Shown in pieces: positions 7,282 to 15,419 of a stretch of DNA of 16,651 nt (position 1 is the stretch's first letter; each line of letters starts with the position of its first letter). The notes below the pieces were generated by a model. It did not search any database. It worked only from the letters and a program-made list of their open reading frames with translations, and was not told where the DNA came from. This stretch comes from Geminocystis sp050753365 (lineage in GTDB: Bacteria; Cyanobacteriota; Cyanobacteriia; Cyanobacteriales; Cyanobacteriaceae), in assembly GCF_050753365.1 (NCBI RefSeq), contig NZ_JBLZFY010000089.1, positions 1 to 16,651 of the forward strand, given 5' to 3'. A program made the translations under genes and the position numbers.

Positions 7282-9057
7282 ATGAATAACTTGTTTGATT
7301 CTCTGGAAACTAAAGAAATATCCCGTAGTAAATGTGGAACAAAAATTACTTGGTATGCCAAATATAAAGATAGTGGAGATGAATTAGTTATTAAAGAAAT
7401 AATCAGTCCCAAAGAAAATTATATTTTAAGCGGTGTAGAAAACTATAAGAAAAAAATTCTCTATTTTCAAGCAAAAAATCATCCCGCCATTATTCGTTAT
7501 TTAGGAGTTTTTTCTACTTCCGATAGTTTATTTATTTTAAGAGACTATAAAAAAGATGTTGTACCCTTATCTAAATTAACAAAAATTAGACTGGAAGAAG
7601 TAAAAACTATTGCGATAAAAGTACTCTCGATTTTAAAAGAATTTCAAGAATCAAGTCCTCCTATGATTCATCAAAATATTAAACCAGAAAATATTTTTAT
7701 CGATAAAAAATTAAATGTTTATTTAACAGATTTTGGCTTTTCAGAAGTAAGTACCCAAAGTATAGCCGATTTATCAATGGATCATGTCTTTACTGGCACA
7801 GAAGGTTTTATCGCTCCAGAGCAATTTATTCGCCCTACAAAAGCCTCTGATATGTACGGATTAGGTGCTAGTTTAATTTGTTTAATTACCAAAACAAAAT
7901 CAGAAGATTTATATAATTTATTAGACAAAAAAAATAAGTATAAAATCAATTTTAGACATCTAACCAGAGGATTAAGACCAGATTTTGTAAGATGGTTAGA
8001 AAAGATGATAGAACCAGATCAAAGAAAGCGTTTTCGCAATGCTAATGAAGCCTTAGAAGCATTATTGCCTATTTATGTTGTTCGTTATCCTGAAGTAAAA
8101 CTTAGTGTGAAAAGTTTAGAATTTAAAGTTAATCAATTAGGGGAAAAACAAACGGCAATTATTGAAGTTAATAACCCCGTAGAAAATACTTTATTAAGAG
8201 GGAGTTGGGCTTTGGCTCAAAACTCTGGTGATGGTTATTACAGAGGGCAAATTCACGGTTGGATTAAAATTTTACCTAATCAATTTGTCAATAATCAAGT
8301 ATTTTGCACCTTGACTATTTTTACTGATAAATTAATGGCTGATCAAGTCTATGAAAGATATTTAATGCTTAAAAATAATAGTCGTTCTTCCAAAATAAAA
8401 ATACCTGTAAAAATTATTACTCCTCCTCTATCTTTAAACGTAAAAAAACCTCCTTATTTACATATTTCGATCGTCTTCGTTGCATCGGCAATTATTGCTT
8501 TATTTGGGGGAATTAGTGGCAGTTTAGCAGGTAATATAGGAGGATTAGTCGGCAGTATTGCTGCTTGGTGTTGTGCAGGAATTATTGCTTCTTTGGCTTT
8601 AAGTAATCCTTACATGAATAATGATAGTTGGTCAAATGCTCGTGTTTCAGGCGGAATTGTTGGTAGTTTATTTTTATGGGGCATGGGTTTAGCTCTTACT
8701 TTATTAGGTTTAAGGAGATTTGGTTCTCCAGATTTGCTTAAGATTGCGATCGCACAGTTTGTGGTTTTAATTACGGCGGGAATGTTAGCTATTTTTTGTG
8801 ATTTAGTTGTACAAGAATTTAAAGCTATTGGATTTAATAAATTATTTTCTAGCACTTGTATTATCCTCTCTATAATAACGGGGATTTTAGTAGGAATACA
8901 ATTTTTATTAGGTTTTTCTAATATCTATATATTTATAGCTTTATTGTTGAGTACTTTGACTCTTTTAGGAATGTTATTTTATCCTTTATGGAGAGAATTA
9001 CAGTTAATTAAACAATATTTAAAAGCGGCAAGAGAGAACCTATTAATTCAACCTTAA
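7282..9057 (+). CDS. Serine/threonine kinase-like membrane protein, possibly a pseudokinase
   Basis: A 591-aa protein with an N-terminal protein-kinase fold (about residues 12-265), a beta-rich region (270-380) resembling the sandwich found after some bacterial kinases, and six or seven membrane segments (393 to about 575). Kinase landmarks present: K38 in VIKEI, K134 and N137 in the catalytic loop, D150-F151-G152, A178-P179-E180 and D190. Missing or changed: the Gly-rich loop reads SKCGTKITWYA, the catalytic Asp of HRD is Asn (H130-Q131-N132), and the alpha-C Glu is not evident. HRD Asp normally acts as catalytic base, so activity may be low or absent, while ATP and Mg2+ binding may remain. 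The layout suggests a cytosolic kinase-like sensor tied to a polytopic membrane domain. Translation starts at ATG 7282 without a clear Shine-Dalgarno. It is divergent from the PilB-like gene. Confidence 0.8.
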   Translation: MNNLFDSLETKEISRSKCGTKITWYAKYKDSGDELVIKEIISPKENYILSGVENYKKKILYFQAKNHPAIIRYLGVFSTSDSLFILRDYKKDVVPLSKLTKIRLEEVKTIAIKVLSILKEFQESSPPMIHQNIKPENIFIDKKLNVYLTDFGFSEVSTQSIADLSMDHVFTGTEGFIAPEQFIRPTKASDMYGLGASLICLITKTKSEDLYNLLDKKNKYKINFRHLTRGLRPDFVRWLEKMIEPDQRKRFRNANEALEALLPIYVVRYPEVKLSVKSLEFKVNQLGEKQTAIIEVNNPVENTLLRGSWALAQNSGDGYYRGQIHGWIKILPNQFVNNQVFCTLTIFTDKLMADQVYERYLMLKNNSRSSKIKIPVKIITPPLSLNVKKPPYLHISIVFVASAIIALFGGISGSLAGNIGGLVGSIAAWCCAGIIASLALSNPYMNNDSWSNARVSGGIVGSLFLWGMGLALTLLGLRRFGSPDLLKIAIAQFVVLITAGMLAIFCDLVVQEFKAIGFNKLFSSTCIILSIITGILVGIQFLLGFSNIYIFIALLLSTLTLLGMLFYPLWRELQLIKQYLKAARENLLIQP

Positions 9058-9430
9058 ACTTGAAATATTTGCCTCTCTGGCATTGATTTAATCTAATTAT
9101 TTACCACATTTAATTATTTTAAATAAGTTCAATTTTTTAGATTATTATATTTAAGTATAGTTTGCTTAATAAATCTGAAGACTAGAAAAAAACAAGGCTT
9201 TAAGGACATTAAATTAATAAAAAAGTGATCAGTTTTAGGAATTTTTCGTCAAAAAACATAGTATTATTATACAAATTATAGACTCTTATTCTAAGAATTA
9301 AAATCCTCAAAACTTTTCCCTACCTTAATCAAAAGACTTTTTCAGCAGACTCTAAGTATTTATGGCTTTTCCATTAAATGTTATTATTGTATAAATATCG
9401 AAATTATTGTTGACGTTTCGATCGAACTCT
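9058..9430. other. AT-rich intergenic region before the helicase gene
   Basis: No open frame, RNA or strong terminator is visible after the kinase-like gene. A weak promoter-like pair, TTTTCC (9367-9372) and TATAAA (9390-9395) with a 17-nt spacer, could serve the helicase gene. A CGATCG site lies at 9419-9424. Confidence 0.4.
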
Positions 9431-11143
9431 ATGACTCAATTATATTCATTTCAATTTAAAGATTCTCCAGCATCATCTGCATTTCGTTCATTTACCATTA
9501 GTCCTATAGAAAATTATGAAGCAAGATTAGCTCTTTATCAACTTAATATTTCTGCGGATTATGATCAATTAGTTTGTTTACCCACTTTAACTCATATTGA
9601 TAAACATTGGTATCAAATTGAAACAGCCAAGAAAGTAATTAAACAATTTGGCGGTAGGGCAATGTTAGCCGACGAGGTGGGTTTAGGAAAAACCATTGAA
9701 GCAGGTTTAATTTGCTCTGAATATTTCACCAGAGGTATGATTAAATCCTTATTAGTTTTAACTCCTGCCACTTTGGTTTCTCAATGGCAATCAGAATTAC
9801 AAGAAAAATTCAACATTTCGACCATTACCACCGATGAAAGAAATACTACTCCAGAAGAATTTTGGATTTTAAACGATCGTATCATTGCTTCCATTAACAC
9901 TGCAAAACATAAAAGTCATTTTGAATATGTAACATCCAGAGAATGGGATTTAGTAATAGTTGACGAAGCCCATCATTTAAAGAATAAAAAAAGTTTAAAT
10001 TGGCAATTAGTAAACAGTCTAAAAAAACGTTTTATTTTGATGTTAACTGCTACTCCAGTACAAAATCATTTAGGAGAACTTTTCAATCTTTTAACCTTAT
10101 TAAAACCCGGATTATTAAAAACAGAAACAGAATTTAAAAAGCAATATGTTTCGAGAGATGGAAGAGTTCCAAAAAATCCCGAACAATTAAGAACATTAAT
10201 GCGAGAAGTAATGATTAGAAACACTCGTGCGGTAGTCGATGTAAAATTACCCAGTAGATTTGCTAATACCATTACTGTACAACCAACAGCAGAAGAAAAA
10301 GACTTATATTTAGCCATTAGTAATTATATCCGTCAACATCAATTAGTCAAAGAAAAAGGTATGGATAAATTAACTCTCCATAACTTATTAATGCGTGCAG
10401 GAAGTAGCCCAAAAGCCTTGATAGATTCTTTAAAAAAATTAGATGAAAGATTTGACCATGATGAGTTAAAATTTATTCTGAAAAGAGCATCACAAATTAA
10501 ACAATGTCAGAAGGCAAAACAATTAATTGATATATTAAAAAAAGCAACCCAAAAAACTTTAGTATTTATTAATCACCGTGCCACTCAAACTTATCTTTCT
10601 AATAGTTTAGAAAAAGCAGGAATTGCCCATACTTCTTTTCAGGGTAATATGACATTAAAAGCAAAAGATGCTGCCATTGATGCTTTTAGAGAAGAAGTGC
10701 CAGTAATGTTGGCTTCGGAAACAGGAGGAGAGGGGAGGAATTTGCAGTTTGCTAATGTGATAATTAATTATGATTTGCCTTGGAATCCCATGAAAATTGA
10801 GCAAAGAATCGGGCGATTACATCGTATTGGGCAAACTCAAGATGTCTTTATTTTTAATTTTTGTATCCTTGGCAGTATTGAAGAATATATTTTAAAAATT
10901 CTCCATGATAAAATTAATATGTTTGAATTAGTAGTAGGAGAAATTGATGCTATTTTAGGGAATATGGGAGATGATTTTGATTTTACTGATACGGTAATGG
11001 ATTTATGGTTATCTCATCAAAATGAATCAGAATTAGAAAATGTTTTTGAAGATTTAGGTAGTAAATTATTAGCCGCTAAACAAGAATATGCTGAAATTAG
11101 AGAATATGATGAGCAATTATTTGGGGAAGATTTTGAAACTTAA
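9431..11143 (+). CDS. SNF2-family DNA translocase/helicase (HepA/RapA-like)
   Basis: A compact superfamily 2 ATPase of about 570 aa. From ATG 9431: Walker A in DEVGLGKT (81-88), motif Ia TPATLVSQW (111-119), DEAH (178-181), motif III TATP (206-209), and the C-terminal RecA domain with FQGNM, ASETGGEGRNL and QRIGRLHRIGQ (motifs V-VI). The DEAH box and the RIGR-HRIGQ signature place it in the SNF2 group, which moves along double-stranded DNA and remodels bound proteins. It carries no nuclease, methyltransferase or chromodomain; the C-terminus (about 490-570) is acidic. The frame stays open upstream to a TTG at 9407, but MTQLYSF from the ATG seems more natural; neither has a good ribosome binding site. 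The coiled-coil protein at 11758 may be its partner, now separated by a decayed TA pair. Confidence 0.88.
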   Translation: MTQLYSFQFKDSPASSAFRSFTISPIENYEARLALYQLNISADYDQLVCLPTLTHIDKHWYQIETAKKVIKQFGGRAMLADEVGLGKTIEAGLICSEYFTRGMIKSLLVLTPATLVSQWQSELQEKFNISTITTDERNTTPEEFWILNDRIIASINTAKHKSHFEYVTSREWDLVIVDEAHHLKNKKSLNWQLVNSLKKRFILMLTATPVQNHLGELFNLLTLLKPGLLKTETEFKKQYVSRDGRVPKNPEQLRTLMREVMIRNTRAVVDVKLPSRFANTITVQPTAEEKDLYLAISNYIRQHQLVKEKGMDKLTLHNLLMRAGSSPKALIDSLKKLDERFDHDELKFILKRASQIKQCQKAKQLIDILKKATQKTLVFINHRATQTYLSNSLEKAGIAHTSFQGNMTLKAKDAAIDAFREEVPVMLASETGGEGRNLQFANVIINYDLPWNPMKIEQRIGRLHRIGQTQDVFIFNFCILGSIEEYILKILHDKINMFELVVGEIDAILGNMGDDFDFTDTVMDLWLSHQNESELENVFEDLGSKLLAAKQEYAEIREYDEQLFGEDFET

Positions 11144-11259
11144 TTTTATCACAAATATTAGATACTTTAACTATACTTTTTTGGAGAGATAAGTTATAAT
11201 TAAAAACAAAAATGAAATTAATTATAACTATGTGTGTAAATAATTTATAGGAGCTAAAA

Positions 11260-11454
11260 ATGAAAGCGATTATTTTAGATAAAATTAAACCTAGTTTAAT
11301 AGCTAAGTTACAGAGTTTAGCTATACAAAATCAACGCACTTTAGAAGAAGAAATAACAGTTATTTTAGAAAATGTTACAAAAAATCAACCCATTATTACT
11401 AATAATAAAACGCAATGGTCAACTGATTTTTTTGCTCGAACTTCTGGCTGTTAG
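11260..11454 (+). CDS. FitA/VapB-type ribbon-helix-helix antitoxin, truncated by a stop codon
   Basis: A 64-aa protein whose first half (KLQSLAIQNQRTLEEEITVIL, roughly residues 17-36) matches the ribbon-helix-helix DNA-binding domain of FitA-like antitoxins. The ribosome binding site AGGAG (11249-11253) is 6 nt before ATG 11260, and a TATAAT box lies at 11195-11200. The frame stops at TAG 11452-11454 but continues beyond it as EGEPLVRDSQPEYQEREPLS to TGA 11515-11517, ending at the toxin start as in an intact pair. Family members usually end with a toxin-binding segment after Gly-Trp; SGC*EGEPL fits a Trp codon (TGG) changed to TAG. The product may still bind its operator but has lost its toxin-binding tail. 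It sits between a helicase and its probable partner. Confidence 0.65.
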   Translation: MKAIILDKIKPSLIAKLQSLAIQNQRTLEEEITVILENVTKNQPIITNNKTQWSTDFFARTSGC

Positions 11455-11513
11455 GAAGGTGAACCTTTAGTCAGAGATTCTCAACCTGAATATCAAGAAA
11501 GAGAGCCTTTATC

Positions 11514-11726
11514 CTGAATTTTTTGTTAGATACTAATACTTGTATTAAATACTTAAATTCTAGTAATAATAATATTATTACTCCTTTAAACTGTCTTTCT
11601 CCTGATAATGTTTTTCTCTGTGATATAGCTTCTATTGCTATAGCTAATAATTTAATTTTAGTTACTCATAATGTTTGTGAATTTAGTAGAGTTGAAAATT
11701 TAAAATATGAAGATTGGGAAAGTTAA
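11514..11726 (+). pseudogene. VapC-like PIN-domain toxin remnant with internal deletion
   Basis: PIN toxins are small RNases with three or four acidic metal-binding residues. Here the N-terminal NFLLDTNTCIKYLN and the C-terminal ANNLILVTHNVCEFSRV...YEDW are typical, but they are joined after VFLCDI, so I estimate that 50-60 middle residues, including the conserved Glu and the second Asp, are gone. The expected start overlaps the antitoxin stop, but the codon there is CTG (11514-11516) where ATG would be expected; the first alternative is TTG 11523. With the first 67 codons from TTG only, the product cannot form a normal PIN active site. This is a dead toxin, and the neighbouring antitoxin is truncated too. 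Confidence 0.65.
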
Positions 11727-11757
11727 TTAAAAATCTTATATAAAAAAGGTAGTTTAT

Positions 11758-12801
11758 ATGGTAGAAACAAATATTTTATTAGATACAATTAATCAAGTTG
11801 TTACTTTAAATGATGGTATTGCTGAATATAGTGATAAACAAATATTAGAAGTCCTTTTACCAAAAAAAATAGCAACGGTTTTAGGAGTAGCGGAGGAGGT
11901 TTCTTTTACTACCCTAGCGGATGTGAAAAATAGTTATTTTGTTAGTTATAATTCAGAAATTTTTGATAACTTAGAAAGTCTATTACAAGATACAGGTTAT
12001 GTGGCAGGTTTAGGAATTAAATATCATGGACATCTGAAACAGTCTGGTTTTGAAAAAATGATAGCAGAAACTTTTTTTCCTCAAAACGGTTTAATTAAGT
12101 TTGTTAAGGCTTATCCAGAAGTTACTCCCTATATTTTGTTTAATGTAGCTTATACGGCTGAAAGTGATGAAACACGAAAAGGAATAGTCTCTTTTTTTGT
12201 GAATGGAATTACTGGAGTTTCTGGAATTAATATTGGAGATGCTTTATCGTGGAAATCTGATAGAATTGCCATGCCCTCAGATGAAGAAAAGCTAAGTCTT
12301 AATTATGAAAATTTATTGAATATTAGTCAACAAGTTGCCTCAGAATATATAGAAGAACAAATTAAACCATGGCGTAATAGTTTAAGTCGAAAATTAAAGC
12401 GAGATTCTGAAAGAATTGAAGACTATTATCAAACTATTATCTCAGAAATTATAACAAAAATTAAGAAGAAAAATTTAGAAGGGGATGCCGAAAAAAAAGA
12501 ATTAGATAGAATCAATGCGACTAAAATGGAATTAAAACGTAAGTTGACAGATATTGAACAAAAATATAGTTTAAATATCACGGCTTCTTTACATAGTAGT
12601 TTAATTATTTGGCTCGAAACTGTACATATAGAATGTCAATTAATCAGGAAAAAAAATAAAAGAAATATTATTGCTATTTGGAATCCTTATACAAAAATTA
12701 TTGAGCCTTTAAGATGTGAAAAGTCAAATCTTTCTGTTACTTCTTTTTTTCTCTCTGATGATGATAATGTTCAAATTGTAAATGATACAAATTGTAAATA
12801 A
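11758..12801 (+). CDS. Coiled-coil protein, possible partner of the SNF2 helicase
   Basis: A 347-aa protein of unknown function. Residues 1-175 are a mixed alpha/beta region without a motif I know. Residues about 190-272 are strongly helical and charged (SRKLKRDSERIEDYYQTI..., then LDRINATKMELKRKL) and predict a coiled coil; they recall accessory regions C-terminal to RapA/HepA-type helicases. The C-terminus has IWNPYTKIIEPLRCEKS (307-323), which looks like a core leading into a zinc ribbon, but only C320 and C346 remain, so the ribbon is probably degenerate. ATG 11758 has AAGG (11746-11749) at a usable distance. It begins 31 bp after the toxin remnant and follows the helicase on the same strand; helicase partner is an inference from position and sequence style. 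Confidence 0.6.
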   Translation: MVETNILLDTINQVVTLNDGIAEYSDKQILEVLLPKKIATVLGVAEEVSFTTLADVKNSYFVSYNSEIFDNLESLLQDTGYVAGLGIKYHGHLKQSGFEKMIAETFFPQNGLIKFVKAYPEVTPYILFNVAYTAESDETRKGIVSFFVNGITGVSGINIGDALSWKSDRIAMPSDEEKLSLNYENLLNISQQVASEYIEEQIKPWRNSLSRKLKRDSERIEDYYQTIISEIITKIKKKNLEGDAEKKELDRINATKMELKRKLTDIEQKYSLNITASLHSSLIIWLETVHIECQLIRKKNKRNIIAIWNPYTKIIEPLRCEKSNLSVTSFFLSDDDNVQIVNDTNCK

Positions 12802-12857
12802 TTTAGATGTGGGATTCGATCGAATTTTATATTAGAAGAAAGTATGGAGATAAAAAT

Positions 12858-14399
12858 ATGGCTATTAGTTTTGAAGATAAAGAGCATTTTCGATCGTTAC
12901 AAAATCAGTTAAGAAATAATTGGCAAAAAGGCGATATTCTGGAAGAAGATGATCAAGATATTTTAGTAATTCCTTCCTTTAGTATTGATCAAGAAGTAGG
13001 CAAAAAAGTTATTGGTTTTTTACATTACGAAGAAAGACTATTATTTTCATTAATTCGTTTAAGAAATCCCCATACTCGTCTAATTTATGTAACGGCTCAA
13101 CCTCTTTCACCTATTATTATTGACTACTATTTACAACTCTTACCCGGCATTCCTTTTTCCCATGCTAGAGAGCGACTATTATTATTAACCACCTATGATT
13201 CTTCCCAAAAAGCATTAACACAAAAAATATTAGAAAGACCACGTTTAATCAAGAAAATTAAAGACTTTTTAAGACCAAATAAAAGTTATATGGTATGTTT
13301 TAATTCTACGGTTTTAGAACAAGAATTATCAGTAAAATTAGATATTCCCCTCTTAGCTTCCAGCCCCGAATTATTGTATTGGGGATCAAAAGGAGGCAGT
13401 AGAGAAATTTTTGCACAGTGCAATATTCTTCATCCCGAAGGTAGTCCATTAGTCTATAGTATAGAGAATTTAAGTAGAGAAATTAGCTTATTATTAACCA
13501 AAAAACCCTATTTAAAAAAAGTAGTAATAAAACTGAATGAAGGTTTTTCAGGAGAAGGAAATGCCGTTTTAGATGTCAGTGGAATTTCGGGATTATTCAT
13601 ATCAGATTTAAGTATAGAAAAAAAACTAAATTTAGTTAATCAAATTATTCACGAAGCTAAAGTACAAGGTTTAGGAGAAACATGGCTTAACTTTTGTTCT
13701 CGTATTCCCGAATTAGGTGTTATTGTAGAGGAGTTTATCGAAGGAGAAATCAAATTTTCTCCTAGTATGCAAGGTTATATAACACCTAACGGCGAAGTCG
13801 AAATAATCTCTACCCATGATCAAATTTTAGGAGGAGAAGATGGGCAAATTTATCTAGGATGTAGCTTTCCTGCTCAAGAAGATTATCGTTTACAACTGCA
13901 AGAATTAGGCTTAAAAATAGGTTTAGCATTAGCAGAAAAAGGAGCGATGGAAAGATATTCTGCTGATTTTTTAGCAGTTAAAGAAAATAATAAATGGTTA
14001 TTATATGCCATTGAAATAAACTTAAGAAAAGGAGGCACAACCCACCCTTTTATGACGCTCAAATTTTTAACTAATGGACAGTATAATTGTCAAGATGGTT
14101 TATTTTATAGCCCCGAAGAAAAGGTAAAATATTATATAGCTTCTGATAATTTGCAAAAACCCCAATATCATGGCTTATTACCCTACGATTTAATGGATAT
14201 TATCGCCAAACATCGTCTCCATTTTGATAGTAGCACCAAAACGGGAACGGTATTTCATTTAATGGGAGCTTTATCCGAATTTGGGAAAGTGGGATTAACC
14301 AGCATCGGTAATTCTTGGAAGGAAGCTCAAGATATTTACAATAATGTTGAGACAGTTTTGGATAACGAGACGAATGATTTTATACTCAGGGGTTGCTGA
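12858..14399 (+). CDS. ATP-grasp ligase-like protein (PGM1-related family)
   Basis: About 513 aa. An N-terminal pre-ATP-grasp domain (1 to about 215: DILVIPSFSID at 34-44, HYEERLLFSLIRL at 56-68, GIPFSHARERLLLL at 97-110) leads into an ATP-grasp fold: K225 in VVIKLNEGFSGEGN for ATP, VEEFIEGE (290-297), SADFL (368-372), and E386 and N388 in AIEINLRKGGTTHP for Mg2+. The layout fits the PGM1-type peptide ligases, which join carboxylates to amines using ATP; the substrate here is unknown. I chose ATG 12858 because GGAG (12846-12849) stands 8 nt before it. The frame also opens at ATG 12807, only 5 nt after the previous stop and without a ribosome binding site, giving 530 aa. It lies close behind the coiled-coil gene and may be cotranscribed. 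Confidence 0.8.
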   Translation: MAISFEDKEHFRSLQNQLRNNWQKGDILEEDDQDILVIPSFSIDQEVGKKVIGFLHYEERLLFSLIRLRNPHTRLIYVTAQPLSPIIIDYYLQLLPGIPFSHARERLLLLTTYDSSQKALTQKILERPRLIKKIKDFLRPNKSYMVCFNSTVLEQELSVKLDIPLLASSPELLYWGSKGGSREIFAQCNILHPEGSPLVYSIENLSREISLLLTKKPYLKKVVIKLNEGFSGEGNAVLDVSGISGLFISDLSIEKKLNLVNQIIHEAKVQGLGETWLNFCSRIPELGVIVEEFIEGEIKFSPSMQGYITPNGEVEIISTHDQILGGEDGQIYLGCSFPAQEDYRLQLQELGLKIGLALAEKGAMERYSADFLAVKENNKWLLYAIEINLRKGGTTHPFMTLKFLTNGQYNCQDGLFYSPEEKVKYYIASDNLQKPQYHGLLPYDLMDIIAKHRLHFDSSTKTGTVFHLMGALSEFGKVGLTSIGNSWKEAQDIYNNVETVLDNETNDFILRGC

Positions 14400-14418
14400 T
14401 TGATTTATTCAGCAAACC
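14391..14418. terminator. Hairpin between convergent genes
   Basis: TTGCTGA (14393-14399) pairs with TCAGCAA (14409-14415), extended by GG/CC with one bulged base. It overlaps the stop codon of the ATP-grasp gene and faces the end of the minus-strand FAH gene at 14455. There is no good T run on either side, so termination strength is uncertain. Confidence 0.4.
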
Positions 14419-14454
14419 TCACTTACACTGTAAAAAACCGACACCAATGACTAA

Positions 14455-15234
14455 CTAGGGAGTGGCATCAATTTGATTGGTTAATTTCCCTATACTTTCA
14501 ATTTCTATGGTGACAGTATCTCCCACCTTCAATGGGGCAATACCTTCGGGAGTACCTGTTAAAATAACATCCCCGGCGGATAAAGTCATTATCCGAGAGA
14601 TATAACTCACCAATTCTTCGGGAGAAAATACCATACTGGAAAGCAAGGCTGATTGCAACGGATTTTCTTCATCGTCATTAACGAATGTCTGTAATCTAGC
14701 TCCTGATGTTAATTCTCGCACAATCCAAGGACCTAAAGGGCAAAAAGTATCAAATCCCTTCGCCCTAGTCCACTGTCCGTCTTTTTTCTGCAAATCTCTC
14801 GCTGTTACATCATTGGCGATCGTATAACCCCAAATTTTATTTTTAGCATCTTCAATAGTACAGTTTTTAGTGCGTTCTCCAATAACTAAAGCTAATTCTC
14901 CTTCAAAGTCCACCCGTTGAGACTGTTTAGGATAAATAATTTTTTGTTCATGGGCAATAATCGCCGAAGGAGGTTTGAGAAAAATTAACGGTTCTTTTGG
15001 CACTTCTCCGCCCATTTCCACAGCATGGGCGACATAATTTTTTCCCACTGCCACAATTTTCGAGGGGGCGCATGGTGCTAATAATTGATACTCCGATTGT
15101 TCTAATATTTGCTCTGTCACCTTTCCATTCAACCAAGGAGGGGCATCTAAAATTTCGACAGTGCGATTGAGTTGTAATCTACCATAATATATCTGTCCAG
15201 TGGTAGTTTTTACCCTCACATAACGTTGTGCCAT
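14455..15234 (-). CDS. Fumarylacetoacetate hydrolase (FAH) family protein
   Basis: A 259-aa cytosolic enzyme of the FAH fold. The metal site E111 and E113 (DFEGELALVIG) and D142 (NDVTARDLQ) is present, as are KNYVAHAVEMG (65-75), FLKPPSA (85-91), QWTRAKGFDTFCPLGPW (154-170) and the closing GDVILTGTPEG. Family members cleave C-C bonds of acylpyruvates, decarboxylate or tautomerise oxaloacetate, or act in aromatic degradation; the sequence alone does not choose among these. MAQRYVRV at 15234 is taken as the start. The same frame runs to an ATG at 15327 (290 aa), but those 31 extra residues (MILFNNSAYIFIAEKEI...) do not look like this family and leave little room for a promoter. It is divergent from rpsF and convergent with the ATP-grasp gene. 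Confidence 0.85.
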   Translation of the reverse strand: MAQRYVRVKTTTGQIYYGRLQLNRTVEILDAPPWLNGKVTEQILEQSEYQLLAPCAPSKIVAVGKNYVAHAVEMGGEVPKEPLIFLKPPSAIIAHEQKIIYPKQSQRVDFEGELALVIGERTKNCTIEDAKNKIWGYTIANDVTARDLQKKDGQWTRAKGFDTFCPLGPWIVRELTSGARLQTFVNDDEENPLQSALLSSMVFSPEELVSYISRIMTLSAGDVILTGTPEGIAPLKVGDTVTIEIESIGKLTNQIDATP

Positions 15235-15361
15235 AATAACCAATTTCCATTTAAGAATTTTAAATAATTTTGCAATAATTTCTTTTTCTGCTATAAATAT
15301 ATAAGCACTATTGTTAAAAAGTATCAACGACTTTTACTTTTCGATCGTGCCAAAATAGAAA

Positions 15362-15396
15362 AACCTTGCTTCTCAGGTTAGTGGAGAAGCCTTTTT
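15362..15396 (+). promoter_or_regulatory. Attenuator-like leader of rpsF
   Basis: GCTTCTC (15368-15374) pairs with GAGAAGC (15384-15390) to form a 7-bp stem followed by CTTTTT (15391-15396), an intrinsic-terminator shape 24 nt before the rpsF start. AACCT (15362-15366) can instead pair with AGGTT (15375-15379), which would enclose the left arm of the terminator stem in its loop and block it. The two folds exclude each other, as in attenuators. Ribosomal protein S6 (with S18) often represses its own leader, but I see no clear S6:S18 binding motif. On the minus strand the same stem also ends in T residues, so it could stop incoming transcription in both directions. Confidence 0.45.
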
Positions 15397-15419
15397 AGTC
15401 CAAAAGGAGAAAAATACAG

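Noticed and set aside
8610..8855. Minus-strand open frame opposite the kinase membrane region
   Set aside because: It mirrors hydrophobic codons of the real gene and lacks a ribosome binding site or family match.
10066..10317. Minus-strand open frame within the helicase gene
   Set aside because: It lies opposite the conserved helicase core and is not credible as a gene.
9431..12801. Assignment to a known defence system such as DISARM
   Set aside because: There is an SNF2 helicase, but no methyltransferase, phospholipase-D gene or other DISARM component nearby.
14948..15136. Minus-strand open frame in another frame of the FAH gene
   Set aside because: It overlaps conserved FAH motifs, including the metal-ligand region, on the same strand.
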